From: Alphaproteobacteria bacterium LSUCC0396
GTDB lineage: Bacteria; Pseudomonadota; Alphaproteobacteria; Puniceispirillales; Puniceispirillaceae
Assembly (NCBI GenBank): GCA_041228345.1
Contig: CP166131.1
Coordinates: forward strand, 434,001 to 498,000
Direction: 5' to 3'
DNA: 64,000 nucleotides
Shown here piece by piece: positions 7,656 through 17,207 of this stretch (the first letter of the stretch is position 1; each line of letters begins with the position of its first letter). The position numbers were made by a program, and so were the translations under genes. Below the pieces are notes generated by a model. It made no database searches. It had not been told where the DNA came from and was given only the letters and a program-made list of their open reading frames with translations.

Positions 7656-8795
7656 TCAGAATGGCTCGATATCTCCCAGTGCCTGTTCACGGTGAAAATC
7701 TGCCTCAAACTGGGCAAATTGACCGGCCTCGATGGCGCGCCGCATTCCGGCCATCAGATCCTGATAATATTGAATATTATGCCAGCTTAGCAGCATTAAA
7801 GACAAAACCTCTTCGGCCTTAAATAAATGGTGCAGATAGGCTCGGCTATAGCGTGAACAGGCCGGACAGCTACAGCCCTCATCCAGCGGCCGCGGATCGT
7901 CAGCATGGCGGGCATTTTTCAAATTCACCGGCCCACGGCGGGTAAACCCCTGACCAGTCCGGCCTGACCGGGTTGGCAGAACGCAGTCGAACATATCAAT
8001 GCCGCGCGCCACCCCCCCAACAAGATCGGCCGGTTTACCAACACCCATCAAATAACGCGGCTTGTCTTGGCGCATCAGCGGCGTTGTTACCTCCAGCGTT
8101 TCAAACATCGCCTGCTGCCCCTCACCAACGGCAAGGCCGCCGACTGCATAGCCTTCAAAATCAATTTCTTCCAGCGCAGCAACCGATTCCGCACGCAGAT
8201 CAGCAAACACCGACCCCTGTACAATACCAAACTGGCCATGGCCGGGCCTTGGCACAAAGGCCGCGCGTGATCGTTTGGCCCAGCGCATCGACAAGGCCAT
8301 CGAACTGGCCGCAACCGGTTTCGTTGCTGGAAACGGCGTACATTCATCAAAGGCCATAGTGATCGTGGCATCAAGAAGATGCTGAATTTCGGTCGAGCGC
8401 TCAGGCGTTAACCGGTGCTTACTGCCATCAAGGTGTGATTTAAATGTCACCCCATTTTCATCAAGTTTGCGAAGCGGGCCAAGTGACATCACCTGAAATC
8501 CGCCCGAATCTGTCAATAAAGGGCCGTCCCATCCCATCATTTTGCGCACACCCCCAAGCCCTGCAACACGTTCTGCCCCCGGACGAAGCATCAAATGATA
8601 GGTGTTTGCAAGAATGATGCTGGCACCCGTTGAGGCAACCGCATCAGTCATCATGCCCTTAACCGTAGCGGCGGTACCAACAGGCATGAAAACCGGTGTT
8701 TCAACCGCGCCCCATGCAGTCTCAAGCCGGCCCCGTCGGGCCATGCCATCACTGGCCTTCAGGGTAAACCCAAATTTCGTCGTTTGTTCAGACAT
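7656..8795 (-). CDS. tgt: tRNA-guanine transglycosylase
   Basis: This enzyme swaps guanine at the wobble position of Asn, Asp, His and Tyr tRNAs for the queuosine precursor preQ1. Diagnostic parts are ADSGGFQ-like [14 protein letters not shown] (the first catalytic Asp region), [25 protein letters not shown] (the nucleophile Asp in MFDCVLPTR) and the zinc site [17 protein letters not shown]. The 379-residue length is as expected. It lies 43 bases after queA and 53 bases before queG on the same strand. Confidence 0.97.
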   Translation of the reverse strand: MSEQTTKFGFTLKASDGMARRGRLETAWGAVETPVFMPVGTAATVKGMMTDAVASTGASIILANTYHLMLRPGAERVAGLGGVRKMMGWDGPLLTDSGGFQVMSLGPLRKLDENGVTFKSHLDGSKHRLTPERSTEIQHLLDATITMAFDECTPFPATKPVAASSMALSMRWAKRSRAAFVPRPGHGQFGIVQGSVFADLRAESVAALEEIDFEGYAVGGLAVGEGQQAMFETLEVTTPLMRQDKPRYLMGVGKPADLVGGVARGIDMFDCVLPTRSGRTGQGFTRRGPVNLKNARHADDPRPLDEGCSCPACSRYSRAYLHHLFKAEEVLSLMLLSWHNIQYYQDLMAGMRRAIEAGQFAQFEADFHREQALGDIEPF

Positions 8796-8838
8796 GACGG
8801 TATCCGTTCGGTAAGCAGCCAGCAGATGGCGGCACTAT

Positions 8839-9933
8839 TTAGTCGGTGATGCTTTTGATGCTATCAATGATATCAGGAGATGGGTTGCGTGTCATGAAAC
8901 AGGCATCCCCATAAGAGAAAAAGCGGTAATCATGCCGGATCGCATGGCGATAGGCGGCGGCAATTTTACCCATGCCAGCAAAGGCGCTCACCAGCATAAG
9001 CAACGTCGATTTCGGCAGGTGAAAATTTGTCAACAACACATCAACAACATTAAACTTATAACCCGGCGTGATAAAAATATCGGTCTCACCGGCGAATTCC
9101 ATGACCGCACCCTGCTGTTGATAACAGGCCTCGAGAATCCGCATACTGGTGGTGCCAACAGCAATCACCCGCCCGCCTTGGCTGCGCGCCTTGGCAATTG
9201 CGGCGGCGGTTTCAGCGCTGATATGCCCCCATTCACTGTGCATCTTGTGATCTTTGATATCATCGACCGTTACCGGCAGAAACGTTCCGGCCCCAACATG
9301 CAATGTAACCGGCATGATCTTGGCCCCACTGGCGAGAATCGCTGCTGCTAGCCGGTCGGTGAAATGCAGTCCGGCGGTTGGCGCCGCCACCGCACCAGGT
9401 TGCAGCGCGAACATGGTTTGATAATCCTGCCTGTCGGTCGGATTTTCGCCGTCTGGACGGGCAATATAGGGCGGCAAGGGCATACTGCCATCGCGGTCAA
9501 GGCAGGCATCAAGCTGTGCGCCAGTTAAGGGCGTCATACGTGCCGGATGAATAAAATCAAGCTCGACATCACCGCCATCGCCGCGGCCACGCACAACAGC
9601 CGCAAAATCCTCGGCGAAAATAATCACATCATCAATCCGGCATTTCTTGGCTGGCTTGGCAAAAACCCGCCAGCTATATTCGGATAGTCGTTTATGCAGT
9701 GTAACGCTGATTTTGGCCTCGCCGCGGCGTCCCTCAAGACGGGCCGGGATCACTTGGGTATTGTTAACAATCAACACATCACCCGCGCCCAATAGTTGGG
9801 GCAGATCAGCCACTAATCGATCGGTTAACCCCTCGCCGGAAAGATCAAGCAGGCGTGCCGATTCCCGCGGATTAGCTGGCTTTGTGGCAATTTTTTCAGC
9901 CGCAAGGCTATAGTCGAATGCGTCAAGTTTCAT
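8839..9933 (-). CDS. queA: S-adenosylmethionine:tRNA ribosyltransferase-isomerase QueA
   Basis: QueA transfers and rearranges the ribose of S-adenosylmethionine onto preQ1-tRNA to make epoxyqueuosine. The protein opens MKLDAFDYSLAAEKIA as the family does and contains VIPARLEGRR, PTAGLHFTDRL, LHVGAGTFLPV and TNFHLPKSTLLMLVSAFAG. I start at the ATG at 9933, which gives the canonical N-terminus. An in-frame ATG at 9951 would add only MAGRNI. It leads the operon queA-tgt-queG. No early queuosine genes (queC, queD, queE, queF) are in the window. Confidence 0.96.
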   Translation of the reverse strand: MKLDAFDYSLAAEKIATKPANPRESARLLDLSGEGLTDRLVADLPQLLGAGDVLIVNNTQVIPARLEGRRGEAKISVTLHKRLSEYSWRVFAKPAKKCRIDDVIIFAEDFAAVVRGRGDGGDVELDFIHPARMTPLTGAQLDACLDRDGSMPLPPYIARPDGENPTDRQDYQTMFALQPGAVAAPTAGLHFTDRLAAAILASGAKIMPVTLHVGAGTFLPVTVDDIKDHKMHSEWGHISAETAAAIAKARSQGGRVIAVGTTSMRILEACYQQQGAVMEFAGETDIFITPGYKFNVVDVLLTNFHLPKSTLLMLVSAFAGMGKIAAAYRHAIRHDYRFFSYGDACFMTRNPSPDIIDSIKSITD

Positions 9934-10040
9934 AATATTACGTCCGGCCACTGGCCCATAAAATTAAAGGCCCATAAAATCAAAAAATAAACAAGGCTGG
10001 CAATGTTAGTCAGGCAAACGCGCACCAAGCTCAAACGCGC

Positions 10041-10982
10041 CTATTCATAAATCTGGATCACACCCTCGACATGGCCGGCCTCGCCAACAACGACAAGACA
10101 TTGTACACGCGCCTCCAGCATTCTCGCCTCGGCGGTTCCCATCATTTCATCAGGGCTGATCGTCAAGGGCAACGGGCTGGCCACATCACAGACTTTGGTT
10201 GTCGCAAGATCGGCACCGCCAACAAGCAACCGGCGCAAATCACCATCGGTGATCACGCCGGCCAGTTTTTGCGCGCTGCCAACCAATGCTAGCCCCAGCC
10301 TGCCTTCAGTCATCACCAAAAGTGCGTCCTGAACCGACGCCTCTGCATCAACAAAAGGCAAGTTTTGCGCGCGCATCTTGTCACGGACACGGGTCAGCAG
10401 CCGCCGACCAAGTGCCCCGCCCGGATGAGTGTTTGCAAAATCACTTTCCTGAAAGCCCCGCGCCTCCATCAATGCAACCGCTATCGCATCCCCCAAAACA
10501 AGTGAATTCAGGCTCGACGTCGTTGGCGCCAAATTCAGGGGGCAGGCCTCGCGGTTAACCGAAATATCTAACGAGATTTCAGCACTGGTCGCAATAATGC
10601 TGTCAGTATTGCCAGTCATGGCGATTAGCCGCGCCTCAAGCCGCTGAAAAGCAGGCAAAAGCCGGACAATTTCTTCGGTGGTGCCAGAATAGGATATAAG
10701 CAGAACGATATCACCGCGCCGCACCATCCCAAGATCGCCATGGATCGCTTCGGCGGGGTGTAAAAACAGCGACGGTGTTCCGGTCGATGCCAAAGTTGCC
10801 GAAATTTTACGGCCAATGATGCCCGATTTACCCATCCCGCACACAACAACATGGCCCGTGCTCGCCTGCATCAGATCAACAGTTTTCGAAAACGCATCGC
10901 CAAGCCCTGCCTCAAGACCGGTCAGTGCCTCACGATAGGCTGAAAACAACGTCTTTGCCGATGCAATTACCTTATTGGTCAT
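10041..10982 (-). CDS. kdsD: D-arabinose-5-phosphate isomerase, KdsD/KpsF type
   Basis: This enzyme converts ribulose 5-phosphate to arabinose 5-phosphate, the first step to Kdo of lipopolysaccharide. The N-terminal SIS domain (about residues 30-180) shows VVVCGMGKSGIIGRKISATLASTG, FLHPAEAIHGDLGM and ISYSGTTEE. Two CBS domains follow (about 205-313, with VITDGDLRRLL). The 313-residue length and HPGGALGRRLL linker fit the KpsF/GutQ family. It is followed at a distance by queA and preceded by mobA, all on the minus strand. Other members act on related sugar phosphates, but the Kdo role is the default in this group. Confidence 0.92.
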   Translation of the reverse strand: MTNKVIASAKTLFSAYREALTGLEAGLGDAFSKTVDLMQASTGHVVVCGMGKSGIIGRKISATLASTGTPSLFLHPAEAIHGDLGMVRRGDIVLLISYSGTTEEIVRLLPAFQRLEARLIAMTGNTDSIIATSAEISLDISVNREACPLNLAPTTSSLNSLVLGDAIAVALMEARGFQESDFANTHPGGALGRRLLTRVRDKMRAQNLPFVDAEASVQDALLVMTEGRLGLALVGSAQKLAGVITDGDLRRLLVGGADLATTKVCDVASPLPLTISPDEMMGTAEARMLEARVQCLVVVGEAGHVEGVIQIYE

Positions 10983-11091
10983 GCCGATGCGGCTCCTCTG
11001 ATTCTAACAAAGTAAACAGCAGTCTAATAACCGGTTTCGTGCGGAAAAGCCAGATCAGCGTCAGATTTATCCGCAATCAGCGATTTGATAT

Positions 11092-11697
11092 TTACTGACC
11101 CAGAATCTGCGTTGCCAGATCAAAATCATCCGGCCGGTTTAAATTCATAAACGGATCAGGCGTTCCGCAAAACTCAACAGTGACGCAATGATAACGCGCG
11201 GTAAAATCGTCGATTTTTCGCACCCCTTCGTCAATAATGGCATCGCGTAACGCCCCCGCAATCGCCACCGGCCAGATCGCAAATACCGGATGCCGCCGGT
11301 GAAGGGACATGGCTTGTGCAATTTCAGCGCCATCGCCAATTGCAGATTCCAGCACAGCAATCAGATTGACCGGCAGAAACGGCGCATCGGTCGCAAGGCT
11401 GACCATATGGCTGCAATCACTGTGGTTTGCCGCCACCCATTCAAGGCCGGTTAAAATTCCGGCCAATGGCCCAGCATGGCCGTCAATCACATCGGCGCAA
11501 ACCGGCAGGCCGAACGCAGCATAGCGCGCCGGATCACCGTTCGCATTTATCATCAACGGACGGTCGGCAAAATCAACCCGATCAAGCACGTGGCGCAGAA
11601 CCGGCTTTCCTGCCAGCATCATCAGGTTTTTATCCCCGCCACCCATTCGGCGCGCCTGACCACCGGCCAGCAGGGTTGCAGCTGATCTGATCGCCAT
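11092..11697 (-). CDS. mobA: Molybdenum cofactor guanylyltransferase MobA
   Basis: MobA attaches GMP to molybdopterin to make the guanine dinucleotide cofactor used by formate dehydrogenases and DMSO-reductase-type enzymes. The nucleotide-binding start LLAGGQARRMGGGDKNLM is diagnostic, and the 201-residue length is normal. The ATG overlaps the fdhD stop by one base (TAATG), so the two are coupled. The pairing with fdhD points to a molybdenum-dependent formate dehydrogenase elsewhere in the genome, since none is in the window. Confidence 0.94.
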   Translation of the reverse strand: MAIRSAATLLAGGQARRMGGGDKNLMMLAGKPVLRHVLDRVDFADRPLMINANGDPARYAAFGLPVCADVIDGHAGPLAGILTGLEWVAANHSDCSHMVSLATDAPFLPVNLIAVLESAIGDGAEIAQAMSLHRRHPVFAIWPVAIAGALRDAIIDEGVRKIDDFTARYHCVTVEFCGTPDPFMNLNRPDDFDLATQILGQ

Positions 11698-12578
11698 TAT
11701 CGTTCATCCTGTTGGGCAGCGCGCTGGTGCGATGGGCTGTCGACAACATCAGCCGCATCAGCACTATCAAAAACAATTCGTTCAATACCGGAAAGCGCGA
11801 TAAATCTTTTCCCCTTGGCGCGGCCAATCAGCGTTAACCCGGCCTGACGCGCCAGACCAACCGCCGCTGCGGTAAAGCCAGACCGTGACACCAAAACCGG
11901 TATCTGCATCTGCACGGTTTTGATGACCATCTCGGTGGTAAGCCGCCCAGTTGTATAAAACACCTTGTCATGCGGCGAAGCATCATTCAGAAACATCCAG
12001 CCGGCAATCTTATCAACCGCATTATGCCGTCCGATATCTTCCATATACACCAGCGGCCGGTTTTGCTGGCACAACACACAGCCATGGATCGCACCGGCAC
12101 TTAAATAAAGGCTTGGCGCGGTATTAATCGCCTTGGACAGCTCAATCAGCCAGCTGGCGTGAAAGCGCGCCTGCCGATCAAGCTGGATATCATCAAACCG
12201 TTCCATCATATCACCATAAGCGGTGCCCTCGGCACAGCCGCTGGTGCGGATCTTACGTTTCATTTTGGCTTCAAAATCGGTTTCGCGCGCAGTCCGCACA
12301 ATCACCACGCCAAGATCATCATCAACATCAATGCCCGTGATCTCATCGTCACGTTGCAGCATATTCTGGTTCAAGAAATAGCCAACAGCCAGTTCAGGAA
12401 TCCAATCGCCAAGCGTCATGGACGTCACAATTTCCTGTCGGTTCAAAAAAAGCGTGATCGGCTTTTCCGTCACCACAGGCAATGTTATCGGCTGACCGGA
12501 CTCATTAACCCCATCGACCGGTTGCGACAGGCCGGGAGTATCTGGATTTGGCTGAATTAGAAAAGGTGAATTGCTCAT
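11697..12578 (-). CDS. fdhD: Formate dehydrogenase accessory sulfurtransferase FdhD
   Basis: FdhD passes sulfur from a cysteine desulfurase to the molybdenum cofactor of formate dehydrogenase. Visible family parts are FLNRQEIVTSMTLGDWIPELAVGYF, YMEDIGRHNAVDKIAGW, YTTGRLTTEMVIKTVQM and VLVSRSGFTAAAVGLA. I start at the ATG at 12578 (293 residues). Extending to 12839 would run over the divergent nadK start and add residues unlike the family. In well-studied FdhD the sulfur-relay CxxC sits just after the TS motif. Here that place reads TSGCAEGTA with one cysteine, and a CxxC appears later as HGCVLC, so this is a variant subgroup. Confidence 0.93.
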   Translation of the reverse strand: MSNSPFLIQPNPDTPGLSQPVDGVNESGQPITLPVVTEKPITLFLNRQEIVTSMTLGDWIPELAVGYFLNQNMLQRDDEITGIDVDDDLGVVIVRTARETDFEAKMKRKIRTSGCAEGTAYGDMMERFDDIQLDRQARFHASWLIELSKAINTAPSLYLSAGAIHGCVLCQQNRPLVYMEDIGRHNAVDKIAGWMFLNDASPHDKVFYTTGRLTTEMVIKTVQMQIPVLVSRSGFTAAAVGLARQAGLTLIGRAKGKRFIALSGIERIVFDSADAADVVDSPSHQRAAQQDER

Positions 12579-12701
12579 GTCGTGAAGATGGCCGATATCA
12601 GGGCCATATGGCAAGCGGTTTTGCCTTTGTTCAGCAAAAACTCTATGATAAGCCAAAGGAAAGAATTGGTCTTCCCATTGATAGCGTATTAGCAGGTTGC
12701 A

Positions 12702-13460
12702 ATGAAACTCCATTTTAGTGCGTCCGACCATGACGAGGCGAAAGCCCGCCTTGCCCACCTGACCGGCCTTTATGGTCAGGCAAAAATTGACGATGCCACG
12801 CATATCATTGCGCTTGGCGGCGATGGTCATATGCTGCACGTATTGCAGGACACATTATCCTATGGCTTGCCAGTTTTCGGGATGAATTGCGGACGGCTTG
12901 GGTTTTTGATGAATGAATATGCTGACAGCGATTTGCACGACCGTGTCGCCGCCGCTGAAATAGCGCCGATACATCCGTTGCGGATGGAGGCAACCGCGCG
13001 TGATGGCAGCACACATAAAGCATTGGCAATCAACGAAGTCTCGCTGTTGCGCCAAACCCATAATGCGGCGCATATCGCAATTTCGGTGAATGATACGCAG
13101 CAAATGGAATGCCTTGTCTGTGACGGTATTCTGGTCGCAACGCCGGCTGGCTCTACCGCCTATAATCTGTCAGCACAAGGCCCGGTAATCCCGCTTGGCA
13201 GCGGTTTGATGGCGCTAACACCCATTTCGGCGTTTCGGCCACGTCGGTGGCGCGGCGCATTGTTACGCGACCATTTCAAAGTTGCACTGGATATTCTAGA
13301 GCATGATTTCCGGCCAGTTAGCGCAAGCGCCGACGGCGCCGAGACACGCCACGTCACCCGCGTTTCGGTTGAACAGGCGGACGATATCACGTTGAATTTA
13401 CTTTATGATCCGGGATTCTCACTGTCCGAGCGTGCGACAAGAGAACAATTCCTGACCTGA
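12702..13460 (+). CDS. nadK: NAD kinase
   Basis: This ATP-dependent enzyme makes NADP from NAD. The key GGDGH motif (alphaproteobacterial variant of GGDGT) is in IIALGGDGHMLHVL. NCGRLGFLMNE and DGILVATPAGSTAYNLSAQGP follow, with SAFRPRRWRGALL near the end. The 252-residue length is short, as in alphaproteobacteria. It is transcribed away from fdhD, and the 123-base gap holds both promoters. A weak ribosome site (AGCAGGTTGCA) precedes the ATG. Confidence 0.94.
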   Translation: MKLHFSASDHDEAKARLAHLTGLYGQAKIDDATHIIALGGDGHMLHVLQDTLSYGLPVFGMNCGRLGFLMNEYADSDLHDRVAAAEIAPIHPLRMEATARDGSTHKALAINEVSLLRQTHNAAHIAISVNDTQQMECLVCDGILVATPAGSTAYNLSAQGPVIPLGSGLMALTPISAFRPRRWRGALLRDHFKVALDILEHDFRPVSASADGAETRHVTRVSVEQADDITLNLLYDPGFSLSERATREQFLT

Positions 13461-13549
13461 TCTAAACGCCAAAATTGGTGTTAATCCATTATTAATCCCA
13501 TTATTTTATGATCATCCTAGGCAATCCTGTTCCAGCAATGAGGCCGACG

Positions 13550-13912
13550 ATGACCAAGGGAAAGCATCTTGATGTTGTTCAGGCACAGCAGGCAGTCGGT
13601 CTAAAACAGGCCAACAGCGACAAAAACAGCGCGCCTTTCAGTATCCTTTTTACCCATGGCAGCCTTGTTGTTGAGGTTTATGAGCCGGTGATCACCGATC
13701 ATCAACGCCCGCATGACCGCGACGAATTTTACATTATCATTGGCGGGACAGGAAAATTTGAAATGGGCGATTAGATTGTTAATTTTGCGCCTGGGGATTT
13801 TTTGTTCGTGCCGGCGGGCTTGCCACATCGTTTTATTGATTTTGGCGAAAAAATATCCACTTGGGTGATCTTTTATGGCCCCGCTGGCGGCGAGTCCGCG
13901 ACGACCACATAA
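13550..13912 (+). pseudogene. Cupin-domain protein interrupted by an amber codon
   Basis: This is a small single-domain cupin of about 120 residues, if read through. The first half (SILFTHGSLVVEVYEP, HQRPHDRDEFYIIIGGTGKFEMGD) carries the first metal-ligand motif with H, H and E. A TAG at 13772-13774 then breaks the frame. The same frame continues with IVNFAPGDFLFVPAGLPHRFIDFG, the second cupin motif with its histidine, and ends at a TAA at 13910. Related cupins often have glutamine or arginine at the broken place, so CAG to TAG by one transition is the simplest history. A sequencing error or suppression is possible. The start at 13550 is chosen over 13508 because it gives a family-like N-terminus. 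Confidence 0.75.
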
Positions 13913-13920
13913 ATTGCAGC

Positions 13921-14937
13921 CTAAAGCCCCTCAATCTCATAGCCAGCATCCAATCTGGCCAGAAACCGGTCAACCCTATTCCATAAGGCGTCGGTCACCT
14001 CTGGCAACTCGCGGGTTAATTCATGTCGCGCCCCGTCAAAAACAACAGTGTCGATGTTTTTGATCTGCGCCAGGCTGCTATGCGTTGACGGCGCAAAAAC
14101 GACCCGCTCGTCCCCTGCAATGAAGGCCAGAACCGGAACATCGAGCGCAGCCAACCAATCAGGATTGAGCGTATAGAGCGCACAAGACCGGTAGGCAGCA
14201 CTCACCCAGCCAATTGTCGGCCCGCTACGGCGCAGTTCAGGCGCGTCATCAAACCAGACAAATTGATCTTCATATCCCTTTGGATTGCGGGTCAAAACAT
14301 TCTCGGGCCGGTAATGACGCACCCAGTCCAGCGACAGAGCCCGGTGAAACGGCGGATGCGACCTTGCGAGACCAACACCGCCAAGAATAAAGCTGGCAAG
14401 CCGCACCAGCCAGACCGGCATAACCGGCGGTGCCATCATCGGTGCCGACAGAATAACGCCGGTAACCCAAGGCCCGCGCGATGCCGCATAACGAAGCGCA
14501 AGGTGCCCCCCCATCGAATGGCCAAACAGCACCAATTCATGCCCATCAAGCCCAGCCGCCGCGATCACCGCGTCAAGCGCACCAAGATGATGATCGAAAT
14601 CATCGCAATGCACCGCCAACGGATGCCGGCCAAAATGGCCCGACTGCCCCTGCCCGGGCCAATCAATGATCAGGACATTATAGCCCTTGTCATGAAAGCG
14701 AAGAACCTCGGCGCTATATTTTTCGCAAAATTCGGTAAAGCCGGGCAAGATGACAATGGTTTTCGTGGCCGAATTTGGCTGGGGCGCCGCATTGCCGATG
14801 ATATATCTATCATCAGGGTCAAGCGCCGCTTGCCCAGCCGCCCAGAAATTCGCCCGCACTGAAGCGCCTCGGTGATAGGCATAAATATCAACCCCACCAA
14901 GCATATCGAGACCCGCCGATCGCGCCCAGTCAAACAT
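13921..14937 (-). CDS. Alpha/beta hydrolase, lysophospholipase-like (PldB group)
   Basis: This is a serine hydrolase of the lysophospholipase/monoacylglycerol-lipase group. ILPGFTEFCEKY gives the oxyanion region, DWPGQGQSG the loop after strand four, and GHSMGGHLALRYA the nucleophile elbow. The acid is probably in FIAGDERVV, and the histidine is in DGARHELTRELP. The 338-residue length is typical. It begins on the stop codon of the upstream exporter gene (GTGATG, either codon usable), so it is co-transcribed with atm1 and the suf genes. Its substrate is not known and its link to iron-sulfur assembly may be only positional. Confidence 0.85.
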   Translation of the reverse strand: MFDWARSAGLDMLGGVDIYAYHRGASVRANFWAAGQAALDPDDRYIIGNAAPQPNSATKTIVILPGFTEFCEKYSAEVLRFHDKGYNVLIIDWPGQGQSGHFGRHPLAVHCDDFDHHLGALDAVIAAAGLDGHELVLFGHSMGGHLALRYAASRGPWVTGVILSAPMMAPPVMPVWLVRLASFILGGVGLARSHPPFHRALSLDWVRHYRPENVLTRNPKGYEDQFVWFDDAPELRRSGPTIGWVSAAYRSCALYTLNPDWLAALDVPVLAFIAGDERVVFAPSTHSSLAQIKNIDTVVFDGARHELTRELPEVTDALWNRVDRFLARLDAGYEIEGL

Positions 14938-16775
14938 CACCCCTCAACCACGGTTACACTGTCTTTAGCGTAATCAATTTTTGCGGGTAAGTCAGCATCA
15001 TCGTGAAATCCGGATGATTGACGATCCCACATTTGCGCGTATAGCCCCTTTTGCGACAGCAAATGGCGGTGGCTTCCGCGCTCGACGATCACACCGTCCG
15101 ACAGAACAATAATCTCATCCGCACTGACAATGGTGGAGAGGCGATGCGCAATAACCAACGTCGTCTGGCTTTTTGAAACAGTATCAAGCGCGCGCTGAAT
15201 TTCCTTTTCGGTTCGGCTATCGAGCGCCGACGTCGCCTCGTCAAACAAAAAGATCGACGGTTTTTTCAAAATCGCACGGGCAATGGCAACACGCTGTTTT
15301 TCACCGCCCGATAGCTTAAGCCCCCGTTCGCCAACCATGGTATCGTACCCATCTGGCAAATTAGCGATAAAGCCATCAATCGACGCCAGTTTTGCCGCGG
15401 CAGCAATCTCGTCCAGGCTAGCACCGTCACGGCCATAGCCGATATTATAGCCGATGGTCGAATTGAACATCACCGTATCCTGCGGCACGACGCCAATCGC
15501 AGCACGAACACTGGCTTGGGTTACATCGCGCACATCCTGTCCATCAAGACGAACGGCACCTGCAACCGGATCATAGAAACGGAACAATAGGCGCGAGATT
15601 GTAGTCTTGCCAGACCCGCTGGGGCCAACAATTGCCACACGCTTTCCGGGCTGCACGGTAAAGCTAATTCCCTTTAAGATCGGACGTTCACCATAGGCAA
15701 AATGGACGTTATCAAACACCAGTTCGCCGCCATTAATGACCAGCGGCTTGGCGTCGGGCTTGTCCGCAATATCTGGTCTTTCATCCAGCAGGCCGAACAT
15801 TCGCTCCATATCAACCAGCGCTTGGCGCAATTCGCGATACACCCAGCCTAGAAAATTTAGCGGCAGATAAAGCTGCAAGAGATATGTGTTAACCGCGACA
15901 AAATCACCAACCGTCAAATTGCCCTTTTGGATATCTGCACCCGCCATCGCCATCACGGCCATTAACCCAAAAGCGATGATTGTCCCCTGCCCGATATTAA
16001 CCACCGACAGCGACGTGCGCGAACGAACTGCCATCACCTCATAATCGGCCATCGCCTTGTCATATCGCGCCGCCTCAACATCTTCGGCATTGAAATATTT
16101 GACCGTTTCATAATTGAGCAGCGAGTCAACCGCACGCGTTGCGGCAGTTTCATCGGCCGTATTCATCTCACGGCGAAATTTGATCCGCCATTCGGTTACA
16201 CGCACGGTGAAATAAACATAAGCAGCAACCGTGGCAAAGGTGACACCGGCATAAAAGCCACCAAATAAATGCCACATGATGATGCTGACAAAAGCCACTT
16301 CGACGAACAGCGGCAGAACCTCAAAAAAGGCAATCGTCAACAAAAACTCAATGCCTTTTGCGCCGCGGTCAATCGCGCGCGTCATGCCGCCTGTCTGGCG
16401 ATCCATATGAAATTGCAGCGATAATCTATGCAAATACCGAAAGGCGTGTAGGGCTGCCCCGCGCACCGCGCGCTGGGCCACCTTGGCAAAAAGATATTGC
16501 TTGGCCTCGCTGAAAATCTGTTGGCCCAACCGTGCCAGCGCATAACCGCCAACAAGATACATCAAGGCTGACATGGCAAAGCCAGACTCGCCATTGACCA
16601 GATCAACCGCTGCACCATACAGCAACGGCGTAATCATGTTTGAGCCTTTAGCAGCAACAAGACAGCCAAAAGCAGCCGTAATCCGCACGCGAATCTTATT
16701 GTCACCACGCGGGGCAGTATAGTGCATCAGCGAACGAAGCAACGTCGCTGTTTTGCGCAAATTTGACCGGGCCAT
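14937..16775 (-). CDS. atm1: Atm1-type ABC exporter (half-transporter)
   Basis: This 612-residue protein fuses a six-helix membrane domain (about 1-330) to an ATPase domain (about 350-590). The Walker A is GPSGSGKTT, the signature LSGGEKQRVAIARAIL, the Walker B IFLFDEATSALDS and the switch histidine is in VIAHRLS. The membrane part has FNAEDVEAARYDKAM and NFLGWVYRELRQALVDMERMF, typical of mitochondrial Atm1 and its bacterial relatives that export glutathione-linked sulfur or metal species. The position immediately after the suf genes and with the same direction supports a role in iron-sulfur or thiol homeostasis. It is co-translated with the hydrolase downstream. Confidence 0.92.
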   Translation of the reverse strand: MARSNLRKTATLLRSLMHYTAPRGDNKIRVRITAAFGCLVAAKGSNMITPLLYGAAVDLVNGESGFAMSALMYLVGGYALARLGQQIFSEAKQYLFAKVAQRAVRGAALHAFRYLHRLSLQFHMDRQTGGMTRAIDRGAKGIEFLLTIAFFEVLPLFVEVAFVSIIMWHLFGGFYAGVTFATVAAYVYFTVRVTEWRIKFRREMNTADETAATRAVDSLLNYETVKYFNAEDVEAARYDKAMADYEVMAVRSRTSLSVVNIGQGTIIAFGLMAVMAMAGADIQKGNLTVGDFVAVNTYLLQLYLPLNFLGWVYRELRQALVDMERMFGLLDERPDIADKPDAKPLVINGGELVFDNVHFAYGERPILKGISFTVQPGKRVAIVGPSGSGKTTISRLLFRFYDPVAGAVRLDGQDVRDVTQASVRAAIGVVPQDTVMFNSTIGYNIGYGRDGASLDEIAAAAKLASIDGFIANLPDGYDTMVGERGLKLSGGEKQRVAIARAILKKPSIFLFDEATSALDSRTEKEIQRALDTVSKSQTTLVIAHRLSTIVSADEIIVLSDGVIVERGSHRHLLSQKGLYAQMWDRQSSGFHDDADLPAKIDYAKDSVTVVEG

Positions 16776-16808
16776 TTCTGCCTTATGATTTATCGTCGTC
16801 GTTGGGAT

Positions 16809-17165
16809 TTATGATGGCGTCGCGACAGAAAAGCTCTCGCCGCAACCGCAGCGGGCAATCTCATTCGGGTTACTGAACACAAATTTGGCGGAAAACTTGT
16901 CTTCCTGCCAATCCATTTGCGCGCCAATCAGAAACATCACCGCTGCCGGATCAATGAATAATGTGACGCCGTTCTGTTCAATCTTATCTTCAAAGGGCTT
17001 TTGGTCGGTGGCAAATTGCACGTCATATTGCATCCCAGAACAGCCAGCCGTTTTGACCCCGACGCGAAGGCCAATGACATCATTGTCAGCCCGCGCCATT
17101 AAACGGCGCACATGTTCGGCCGCAGTGTCCGTCAAGGTCAGAATAGGTTTTGTTGGATCAAACAT
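16809..17165 (-). CDS. sufA: A-type iron-sulfur carrier SufA
   Basis: This is a small HesB/IscA-family carrier that receives new clusters from the SufBCD scaffold and delivers them to target proteins. The three ligand cysteines are visible as KTAGCSGMQYDV and the pair in CGCGESFSV near the C-terminus. I start at the ATG at 17165 (118 residues), which has GGAG ten bases ahead. The TTG at 17174 would fall against that site. It lies between sufT and the Atm1-type exporter in the suf operon. ErpA-type function cannot be excluded from the sequence alone. Confidence 0.9.
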   Translation of the reverse strand: MFDPTKPILTLTDTAAEHVRRLMARADNDVIGLRVGVKTAGCSGMQYDVQFATDQKPFEDKIEQNGVTLFIDPAAVMFLIGAQMDWQEDKFSAKFVFSNPNEIARCGCGESFSVATPS

Positions 17166-17207
17166 CTCAATCAAGCTCCAAATGACGGCTCTTGCGAACC
17201 GCGAATT

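Noticed and set aside
7260-7822. Long plus-strand frames over queG and the end of tgt
   Set aside because: Antisense shadows of two well-conserved genes, with Pro/Gln/Arg-rich composition typical of reverse frames.
12579-12839. N-terminal extension of fdhD across the divergent nadK start
   Set aside because: It would overlap nadK by over 130 bases and has no likeness to FdhD, so the ATG at 12578 is used.
13760-13790. Amber codon in the cupin considered as pyrrolysine or selenocysteine recoding
   Set aside because: TAG is not the selenocysteine codon, no pyl genes are seen, and a simple CAG to TAG change fits the family.
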